A stretch of 5,145 bases of DNA from Nitrospinota bacterium (GTDB taxonomy: Bacteria; JAUXIQ01): positions 1 to 5,145 of the forward strand of contig JAUXIQ010000176.1 in the NCBI GenBank assembly GCA_030620925.1, written 5' to 3'. This document shows positions 1 to 5,145 of the stretch, piece by piece. The notes under the pieces were generated by a model. The model saw only the letters and a list, made by a program, of their open reading frames with translations. It did no database searches and was not told the DNA's origin. Each line of letters begins with the position of its first letter. Position 1 is the first letter of the stretch. The position numbers and the translations under genes are program-made.

Positions 1-944
1 ACGTCCACCACCTGCGCCTCGCCGCCCTTCACCCTGTCGAACGCAGCCGTGAGTGCTTCCATCTCCGGGCGGCGGCCCACCAGCTCGGTCATCCCCCGAA
101 CGAGACCGGCATCCATCCGCGTGCGCACCTCTGTTCGCTCGGAGAGCACACGATAGAGCGACTGCTTTTGGGCCTTCCCCTTCAATTCTATCTCGCCAAC
201 CGATTCAGATTGGAAGTAGTCCTGTATGATGTTATACGTTTCCTGGCTCAGCCAGATTTCGCCGGGCATCGCCGCCTGCTGGACGCGGTCTGCCAGGTTG
301 GTGGTATCGCCCACGGCGGTATAGTCCATTCGCAGGTCGTCCCCGATGGAACCCACGATTACCGGCCCCGAGTTGAGCCCTGTGCGCATCTTGAACTCCG
401 CTCCGTGCTCTTTCTTTATCTTCTCACCATACTCACTCATGGCTCTCTGAATGGATAGGGCCGTACTACATGCCCGCTGTGCGTGGTCTTCGTGGGCCAG
501 GGGAGCGCCGAACAGGGCCATGACGCCGTCGCCGGTGAACTGGTTGATGCTCCCTTCATACTTGTGTATTTCGTCCATCACGATTTTGAAGAAGCCGTCC
601 ATTATTTGATGAACCTCTTCAGGGTCTAACTTTTCCGAAAGGGAAGTGAAGTCAGCAACATCAGCGAAGAGCACGGTTACAAGCTTCCGCTCACCTTCAA
701 TGGAGCTGCGGGTGGTGAGTATCTTATCTGCCAGGAACTTCGGGGTGTAGGACTGCGGACGGTCGTAGTCAACCGGAGCCGTTTCCGCTGGCTGTCTTAG
801 CTCATGGCTGCACTCGTTACAAAAGGTGTTACCTGGTGGATTAGCATATCCGCATTCAGGGCAAACGAGTTCTAACTTACTTCTACATCCGCCGCAAAAC
901 TTTGCTCCGTCAGGATTTTCGGATTGGCATTTCGGGCATTTCAT
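1..944 (-). CDS. Zinc-ribbon class III adenylate/guanylate cyclase, N-terminal part (gene runs off left edge)
   Basis: Seen: 314 codons are open from ATG at 944 to the left edge. A TAG stop sits directly before the ATG in frame and GGAGGG lies 9 bases upstream, so the start is firm. Residues 3-45 hold two zinc ribbons (C3/C6/C17/C20 and C28/C31/C42/C45, each CxxC-x10-CxxC). A linker leads to a class III cyclase domain at about 84-260. Metal-binding aspartates are D95 (FADVADF) and D139 (FTGDG); the transition-state pair is N216 and R220 (NLADR). The base-recognition positions are Q135 and T209: Thr is typical of class IIIb, while Gln replaces the usual Lys. From residue 287, ELVGRRPEMEAL is the usual entry into an AAA/STAND-type ATPase module, whose Walker A would lie outside the window. 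Known of the family: a soluble cytoplasmic protein of about 1000 residues that makes cAMP or cGMP and may be regulated through its ATPase/TPR part. The input signal is unknown. No transmembrane segment is visible. Confidence 0.93.
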   Translation of the reverse strand, partial: MKCPKCQSENPDGAKFCGGCRSKLELVCPECGYANPPGNTFCNECSHELRQPAETAPVDYDRPQSYTPKFLADKILTTRSSIEGERKLVTVLFADVADFTSLSEKLDPEEVHQIMDGFFKIVMDEIHKYEGSINQFTGDGVMALFGAPLAHEDHAQRACSTALSIQRAMSEYGEKIKKEHGAEFKMRTGLNSGPVIVGSIGDDLRMDYTAVGDTTNLADRVQQAAMPGEIWLSQETYNIIQDYFQSESVGEIELKGKAQKQSLYRVLSERTEVRTRMDAGLVRGMTELVGRRPEMEALTAAFDRVKGGEAQVVD

Positions 945-1026
945 CTAAGATGGCCCTCCAAAACTGGTGTAGATGCTCTTTAGCCTGTTCCGGGTGCGAA
1001 TCGCTGATGAATGCAACGATTACCAT
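910..1026 (-). CDS. Possible 38-residue small protein or leader peptide overlapping the cyclase start
   Basis: An ATG at 1026 opens a 38-codon frame ending in TGA at 910-912, overlapping the first 35 bases of the cyclase gene in another frame. It starts MVIVAFISDSHPEQAKEHLH and continues as a likely amphipathic helix (QFWRAILDEM, residues 21-30). The upstream part uses sensible codons. The last ten or so codons are forced by the cyclase sequence. Against it: there is no convincing ribosome binding site (only CGAGA-like purines), it is short, and I do not recognise a family. The same frame upstream holds a 24-codon ORF (1042-1116) ending in tandem TAA TAA. It could be a translationally coupled leader, the tail of a decayed gene, or chance. 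Confidence 0.22.
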   Translation of the reverse strand: MVIVAFISDSHPEQAKEHLHQFWRAILDEMPEMPIRKS

Positions 1027-1270
1027 AGCAAAATCTCGTTATTATGTTAACAAGAAAATTCCTTGGGAAGGGTCAGCGAGGATTTGCTCATTATTGTCCT
1101 CAGATACTAATTTCATTTGTCGCTCATAAGATGAATGTTGTATCATCACCGAAGCCGGGTTCCGGAAAGGATGCGTTTCAGATTTTTGGGTAACCCGAGA
1201 GTCGACCAATTTTTTTTAGATCCATATTTTTAACGTCGACCTGTCCAGCCTTAATAGAGAACCTTGATTT
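945..1270. other. Divergent intergenic region between the cyclase and the MFS transporter
   Basis: These 326 bases must carry the promoters of both flanking genes and are AT-richer than either. Apart from the possible small ORF, visible items are an eight-base T-tract at 1210-1217, GTCGACC copies at 1201-1207 and 1235-1241, and the inverted repeat CGGGTT/AACCCG (1156-1161 and 1191-1196). For the cyclase, TTCCCA (1063-1068) and CATAAT (1043-1048) on the minus strand are 17 bases apart, a weak sigma-70-like pair. No convincing -35/-10 pair is visible for the transporter, whose ribosome binding site is at best AGAGA at 1256-1260. No tRNA or riboswitch structure was recognised. Confidence 0.6.
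954..959 (-). promoter_or_regulatory. Ribosome binding site of the cyclase gene
   Basis: GGAGGG on the minus strand, 9 bases before the ATG at 944. It is a strong Shine-Dalgarno match and supports that start over the in-frame ATG codons further in. It also lies inside the possible 38-residue ORF at 910-1026, so translation of that ORF could influence access to the site. Confidence 0.75.
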
Positions 1271-2803
1271 ATGGAAAGTGAATTGCAGCAATACGATGAT
1301 AGCGAGGTGATAACACGGTATCACTGGATGCTCATAATGGTCACCACGGCCGCTTCCATTACCGTGTGGGTGGATAACATGTCTGTGGCCATAATCCTGC
1401 CCAAGATAATGTCCGGCTTCGGGCTCAACGTCACCGAAAGTAGCTGGGTGGTGAACTCTACTTTGCTTGCCATCGCCGTAATGATCCCCGCCAGCGGCTG
1501 GCTGGGGAATACCTTCGGCAGGAACAATCTCTATATCTGGAGCCTTGGCTTTTTCATGGTGGCCATCGTCTTGTGCGGTCTGGCATGGAGCGCCGGGTCG
1601 CTCATCTTCTTCAGGGTATTGGTCGGCGTCGCTTCAGGTGCAATCATGCCTACTTCTCACGCCCTCATCTTCGAGAACTTCCCTGAGAATAAGCGCGGCA
1701 TGGCCATCGGCATTTACTCTTTCGGGGCCGCTGCGGGCATCGGTATCGCCACTGTTATCCTTGGAAGGTTCGCAGAGGAATTCACCTGGCGTGTCTTCTT
1801 CTACTTCAACGCGCCTCTGGCCATGTTCAGCTTTATTTTTGCACTATTAATGCTGCGAAAACAGAAGAGGCAGCCGATGGTGAAACTGGACCTGTTAGGC
1901 TCGGTTCTCATGGCCGTATTTCTCCTGAGTCTGCTCCTGGCCCTTACTCAAGGAAGGCGCTACGGATGGAACTCTAACTATATTCTAACCCTGTTCGTGA
2001 TATTCACGGCTACCCTGGCGCTGTTCGTAATCACCGAGCTACGCCGGAATAACCCGTTCGTGGAGCTGAGATTGTATAAGAGTTTTGTTTATGTTATGGG
2101 CAGCACCATAGCCGTAGCTTATGGGGTCATCCTCATAGGAACCTCCTTTTTTGTTCCACAGTTCGCTAATAGTGTGCTGGGCTACGATGTATTCAAAATC
2201 TCCCTGGTCTTCTTACCCTCCGCACTGGTGGGCGGTACGGCTTTGTTCATAGCAGGATGGATGTCTGATCGGTTTCAGGCCAGGATACCCATTATCATGG
2301 GGTTGGGATTTTACATCATCAGCATGTTCTCGATGTCGCGACTGAACTATCAAAGCAGTTTCGGGATGATTACGACTCTGGTCATACTCAGAGAAATCGG
2401 CGGGGGCTTGCTCTTCGCGCCCTTGATAAGGGCCAGTCTGGGAGCATTGCCTCTGAACCAGGTAGGTATGGGCTCAGGGCTGCTGAACATGAACCGTCAA
2501 ATCGGGGGGATGGTGGGCATAGCTTTCTTCGGGACTTATATGGAAGGCCGGGAAATTTTCTATCGGCAGATGTTCGGAACGAGCCAGGCCGATGCTCCTT
2601 ACGCCGCCCGGTTTTTCCTCAACTCCGTTAAGAACCTGTTCGTTTCCCACGGCAACACGGAAGCACTTGCCTCCGCCAAAGCCATGTCAGTGTTGAACAA
2701 AGTGGTCGGGCTGCAGGCGCTGGTCAACTCTTTCAACGATATTTTTCTGCTGGTGGCGTTAATGGTTATAATAGTGATCATTCCCGCGCTGTTCATTAAA
2801 TAG
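1271..2803 (+). CDS. MFS transporter, DHA2 (EmrB/QacA-like) family, 14 transmembrane helices
   Basis: Complete at 510 residues, the usual DHA2 length, from ATG at 1271 to TAG; AGAGA 10 bases upstream is a weak ribosome binding site. Seen: a short charged N-terminus, then about 14 hydrophobic helices (the first near 19-41, the last near 488-509). D35 lies in the TM1 motif (WVDNMSVAIILP, 33-44). Motif A is GWLGNTFGRNN (76-86), with N80 where many members have Asp. Motif B includes R115 and GVASGAIMP (119-127). WRVFFYFNAPLA (173-184) and the DLLG segment (207-210) with TQGRRYGW (226-233) are typical DHA2 landmarks. A polar loop of about 65 residues lies between the last two helices, as in EmrB. 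Motif C (around 147-167) lacks the Gly-Pro pair. Family knowledge: inner-membrane proton-driven efflux of drugs or other hydrophobic compounds. The substrate is not readable, and no membrane-fusion (EmrA-like) partner is adjacent. It is divergent from the cyclase and convergent with the dehydrogenase. Confidence 0.93.
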   Translation: MESELQQYDDSEVITRYHWMLIMVTTAASITVWVDNMSVAIILPKIMSGFGLNVTESSWVVNSTLLAIAVMIPASGWLGNTFGRNNLYIWSLGFFMVAIVLCGLAWSAGSLIFFRVLVGVASGAIMPTSHALIFENFPENKRGMAIGIYSFGAAAGIGIATVILGRFAEEFTWRVFFYFNAPLAMFSFIFALLMLRKQKRQPMVKLDLLGSVLMAVFLLSLLLALTQGRRYGWNSNYILTLFVIFTATLALFVITELRRNNPFVELRLYKSFVYVMGSTIAVAYGVILIGTSFFVPQFANSVLGYDVFKISLVFLPSALVGGTALFIAGWMSDRFQARIPIIMGLGFYIISMFSMSRLNYQSSFGMITTLVILREIGGGLLFAPLIRASLGALPLNQVGMGSGLLNMNRQIGGMVGIAFFGTYMEGREIFYRQMFGTSQADAPYAARFFLNSVKNLFVSHGNTEALASAKAMSVLNKVVGLQALVNSFNDIFLLVALMVIIVIIPALFIK

Positions 2804-2852
2804 CGCTCTCATCTGCCTTCTGAAATTACCATTCAGCATTAGCGATAAATGT

Positions 2853-2885
2853 TGATTGAGTTACCCTCAACTAATAAATCAATCA
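2853..2885. terminator. Weak inverted repeat downstream of the MFS gene
   Basis: TGATTGA (2853-2859) pairs with TCAATCA (2879-2885), with an alternative inner stem TTGAG (2856-2860)/CTCAA (2866-2870). It lies about 50 bases after the transporter stop and could act as a 3' end structure. The stem is AT-rich and there is no T-run, so it is a poor intrinsic terminator. Confidence 0.2.
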
Positions 2886-2945
2886 CTTACAAGCATCAAA
2901 TTCATAGCGTTGGGATTTTCCGACAGTCTCAGCAGGAATCATAAC

Positions 2946-2966
2946 TATTAGGTCGAGCCTCTAATA
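2946..2966. terminator. Small hairpin between the convergent genes
   Basis: TATTAG (2946-2951) pairs with CTAATA (2961-2966), extendable by a G-C pair across a one-base bulge. It lies about 95 bases past the dehydrogenase stop in that gene's direction. It is short and has no clear T-run, so a terminator role is only a guess. Confidence 0.15.
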
Positions 2967-3061
2967 TACGAAATGTTGTTTCGCTCAGGAGCGTCAACAG
3001 ATGGCGGAACAGCTTCAATGCCGTAAATTTATAGCCAGGGCCCGACTCCCTAATGACCAGC

Positions 3062-5145
3062 TTATCTTGTCAGCACCCTCTCACCCAGGTTTCCGTAGCG
3101 GTGGTAGCTGTTGCAGAGGCTCTGTTCCTGGAAGTATTGCAGCAGCTCAAGCCGGCCTTCCATTAAAACCCTTGCTCTGGAGATATAAAACCCTGTGCGG
3201 GCCGCCTCCCGGTAGACTTCCGACGGTACATTTTTAGGAGCGGCGTATCGGATCAGTTGAACGGAGGGTATCATCTCCATCAGTTCCCGGTCGGTCTGGC
3301 GGGCTACCGGCGCGGAACCCCGTATCTTTCGGCCTTCTGTGCCTTCCAGGAACAAAACTGCGTCTGTTTCCAGACCCGGCGGCAGGCTGACCGTCAGCTC
3401 GCACCCGGATATCCTGACTGCAGCAATACGAGCCAGGATTTCGAAAAGACTGTCGTCTTCATGCAGCCTGACCACGATCTTTCCTTTAGGAAGGTAGCGC
3501 ACGATGTTGTCCTGCCCGCGCAGGTGAAAATAGTCCTTCTCCCGGGAGAACTCCTGTTCCATATTGTAAAGGTAGCTCTTGATGGCCCGTATGGTCTTCC
3601 TCAGGTCGACCTCGTGTCCTTTCATCTTGCCCCAGGAAAGTTTTTGCGTCCATTCCTGGGCCAGACTGAGCAATGGATGTTCTATTTGTATGGCCCCCAC
3701 CGCGGGATAATCGGTCTCTTTAAAGTCAATGAACTGGACCACGTAGTTAGGCCCACCGACCTTTATGCCCGCGCCCAGAGCCGATTTGCCCATACCGCCG
3801 AAGGGCTGCCTGAGGACGATGGCCCCGGTGGTGCCTCGGTTGATATACAGGTTTCCGGCCTTGATCTTTTCCTTCCAGTATTCCTGTTCCCGCTCGTCCA
3901 GGCTTTCCAGGCCCGAAGTCAGCCCGTATCCGGTGGAGTTGGCCATTTCTATGGCTTCATCCAGGTCCCCGGCCCGCATCACCCCCAGTACCGGACCGAA
4001 AAGCTCGGTTTGGTGGGTGAAGCTCCCCGGTTTGACGTCCCATTTGATTCCGGGAGTCAGAATGTAGGGGTTGTCATCGACCATCCGTGGTTCAAGGGCC
4101 CAGGATTCTCCGGTCTCCAACTGAGTGGCCGCCCTTTTCAAAGCACCATCCGGAGGGTTGATCAAGGGGCCCATCCTGTTTCTGAAGTCCCAGGCCGACC
4201 CGGTGGAAAAGCTTCGTGCTGAGTCGACGAGCTGCTTCTTGAAATGAGGGTCGTCGTACAGCTCCTTTTCAAGTATCAGCAGCGATGTGGCTGAGCATTT
4301 CTGGCCGCTGTTGCCGAATGCGGAATAGATCACGTTCTTGACTGCCTGGTCCCGGTCCGACATGGCGGTGACGATGGTGGCGTTCTTGCCGCCGGTTTCT
4401 GCGGCCAGGGATGTGTCGGGGCTTTTTTTGAGTATTTCGAGTCCGGTCTCCGTCCCGCCTGTGAGGATTATATAGTCCACGTCGGGATGCGCGGTCAGTT
4501 TGGGGCCCACCCGGGAACCGGAACAGGGCAGGAACTGCAAGACGTTCTTTGAAACGCCGCCCCTCCAGAAGCACTGGCAGAGAGTCCAGGCCGTCAAGAC
4601 AGCGGCCGAGGCGGGTTTGAAAATAACTGTATTACCGGCAGCCAGTGAAGCGCATATCCCGCCGCAGGGAATGGCGATGGGAAAATTCCACGGGGAAAGG
4701 ATCAGCCCCACTCCCTTGCCTCTCCCCTCAACGCCTTTGAGCTCCTTGAACTTGTATACCGAAAAGGGGTAGTATTCGGAGAAATCGATGGCTTCGGAGA
4801 CCTCCGCGTCCGTTTCTGTAAAGACTTTGCCCGTATCGGCCGCGGCCGCACCGATGAGGTCTCCCCTGGCCAGACGGATTTCCCGGGCCACTCGGGAAAG
4901 GATCTGGTGGCGCTCTTCATGGGTCTTACCCCCCCACCCGTCCGGGTCGGCCGCGGCCGCGGCAACCGCCCGGTCCACGTCTTCCCCGTCGGCCAGGGTG
5001 TACACGGCCGCGCAGACTTTCTCCTTCAGCTGAGACGAGTCCTGGCTCTTTCCGGTTGACCGCCCTTCGAATATTTCGCCACCTCCCACCACTATCGGAA
5101 TTTCCAGAGGCTTGTCGGATGCTCTCTTTTTCCACCTGTCTCTTA
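3062..5145 (-). CDS. putA: PutA-type L-glutamate-gamma-semialdehyde (P5C) dehydrogenase with long C-terminal extension; N-terminus beyond right edge
   Basis: Seen: 693 codons are open to the right edge, ending in TAA at 3062. Numbering here counts from the GTG codon at 5092, which is probably internal because the frame stays open upstream with a plausible lead-in (PLEIPIVVGGGEIFEG). An aldehyde dehydrogenase domain spans about 1-455: N136 (PWNFP), K159 (FKPAS), TGGTETG (211-217, NAD-binding side), general base E232 (AETGGKN), catalytic C266 (GQKCSA) and E363 (ELFGPV). PFGGMGKSALGAGIK (430-444) followed by GGPNYVVQF is characteristic of P5C dehydrogenases. A tail of about 220 residues (456-676), including LRGQDNIVRYLP (524-535) and SYHRYGNLG (662-670), resembles the C-terminal region of bifunctional PutA. 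Reaction: NAD-dependent oxidation of glutamate semialdehyde to glutamate, the second step of proline breakdown. Inference: a FAD-dependent proline dehydrogenase domain probably precedes it outside the window. Single-function P5C dehydrogenases are usually near 520-550 residues, so the tail argues for PutA. Bases 5136-5145 may be adapter. Confidence 0.9.
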   Translation of the reverse strand, partial: RDRWKKRASDKPLEIPIVVGGGEIFEGRSTGKSQDSSQLKEKVCAAVYTLADGEDVDRAVAAAAADPDGWGGKTHEERHQILSRVAREIRLARGDLIGAAAADTGKVFTETDAEVSEAIDFSEYYPFSVYKFKELKGVEGRGKGVGLILSPWNFPIAIPCGGICASLAAGNTVIFKPASAAVLTAWTLCQCFWRGGVSKNVLQFLPCSGSRVGPKLTAHPDVDYIILTGGTETGLEILKKSPDTSLAAETGGKNATIVTAMSDRDQAVKNVIYSAFGNSGQKCSATSLLILEKELYDDPHFKKQLVDSARSFSTGSAWDFRNRMGPLINPPDGALKRAATQLETGESWALEPRMVDDNPYILTPGIKWDVKPGSFTHQTELFGPVLGVMRAGDLDEAIEMANSTGYGLTSGLESLDEREQEYWKEKIKAGNLYINRGTTGAIVLRQPFGGMGKSALGAGIKVGGPNYVVQFIDFKETDYPAVGAIQIEHPLLSLAQEWTQKLSWGKMKGHEVDLRKTIRAIKSYLYNMEQEFSREKDYFHLRGQDNIVRYLPKGKIVVRLHEDDSLFEILARIAAVRISGCELTVSLPPGLETDAVLFLEGTEGRKIRGSAPVARQTDRELMEMIPSVQLIRYAAPKNVPSEVYREAARTGFYISRARVLMEGRLELLQYFQEQSLCNSYHRYGNLGERVLTR
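5136..5145. other. Probable residual Tn5 mosaic-end/Nextera adapter at contig end
   Basis: The final ten bases read CTGTCTCTTA, identical to the start of the transposase adapter CTGTCTCTTATACACATCT read in this orientation. They sit exactly at the window edge, where read-through into an adapter would leave them. The three dehydrogenase codons touching them (5135-5143) are then not genomic. Chance identity at the very end is unlikely but cannot be excluded from the sequence alone. Confidence 0.75.

Larger units (their letters stand above)
2804..3061. other. Convergent intergenic region, no gene seen
   Basis: This stretch separates the 3' ends of the transporter and the dehydrogenase. It is AT-rich and has stop codons in all frames I inspected. 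It holds only the weak inverted repeats listed separately and a short CGCT/AGCG hairpin at 2982-2993. No GC-rich stem followed by a T-run is present on either strand, so termination may be Rho-dependent or use weak structures. Confidence 0.6.

Noticed and set aside
902-1129. 75-codon plus-strand ORF
   Set aside because: It overlaps the cyclase start and the divergent promoter region on the opposite strand, has no ribosome binding site that stands out, and shows no family features.
1156-1217. CGGGTT/AACCCG inverted repeat followed by a T-tract as an intrinsic terminator or attenuator
   Set aside because: The stem is only six base pairs with a 29-base loop, and the T-tract starts more than ten bases after it, so the geometry does not fit a terminator.
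2982-2993. CGCT-CAGG-AGCG hairpin near the dehydrogenase 3' end
   Set aside because: A four-base-pair stem without a following T-run is expected by chance in this length of sequence.
3001-3237. 78-codon plus-strand ORF at the end of the convergent spacer
   Set aside because: Most of it is antisense to the C-terminus of the dehydrogenase, and its composition is unlike a real protein.
3257-4222. 321-codon plus-strand ORF
   Set aside because: It lies wholly antisense to the P5C dehydrogenase, which has all expected catalytic motifs. The translation is Pro/Gly/Arg-rich with no recognisable domain, as expected of a shadow frame in a GC-rich gene.
4836-4960. Repeated 14-mer TCGGCCGCGGCCGC (4836-4849 and 4947-4960)
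   Set aside because: Both copies are in the same reading frame and encode Ala-Ala-Ala-Ala-Asp stretches in the dehydrogenase. This is ordinary codon and residue bias rather than a mobile or regulatory repeat.
5090-5092. GTG codon as the dehydrogenase start
   Set aside because: The frame is open to the window edge, and the residues before it (PLEIPIV) continue the normal lead-in to this domain, so the GTG is almost certainly an internal valine.

Overview
The window is bacterial chromosomal DNA with three substantial genes, two of them cut by the window edges. On the left, on the minus strand, is the N-terminal part of a signalling protein: two zinc ribbons, a class III nucleotide cyclase domain and the first residues of what is probably an AAA-type ATPase module. 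In the centre, on the plus strand, is a complete 14-helix MFS transporter of the DHA2 (EmrB/QacA-like) family. On the right, on the minus strand, is a large fragment of a proline-catabolic enzyme: the L-glutamate-gamma-semialdehyde (P5C) dehydrogenase domain plus a long C-terminal extension of the kind seen in bifunctional PutA proteins. Its N-terminus lies beyond the right edge.

The cyclase and the transporter are divergent and share a 326-base upstream region (945-1270) that is AT-richer than the genes. It contains a good ribosome binding site for the cyclase, a possible 38-residue ORF that overlaps the cyclase start, a T-tract and two GTCGACC copies. The transporter and the dehydrogenase are convergent and separated by 258 bases (2804-3061) with only weak inverted repeats and no classical terminator. 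The three genes are therefore in three separate transcription units, and nothing in the layout shows that they work together. The transporter's substrate cannot be read from the sequence, and a link to proline use would be guesswork.

Taxonomic placement is weak. Zinc-ribbon cyclases with a C-terminal AAA module and PutA-type enzymes with this long tail are familiar from Chloroflexota (Dehalococcoidia-like) and Desulfobacterota-type genomes. The moderate GC content and ATG starts with a purine-rich Shine-Dalgarno site fit either.

The last ten bases, CTGTCTCTTA, are identical to the start of the Tn5 mosaic-end/Nextera sequencing adapter. The right edge is therefore probably the end of an assembled contig with untrimmed adapter, and the last codons of the dehydrogenase reading frame there should not be trusted. 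I found no RNA gene, CRISPR array, insertion sequence or clearly new system.
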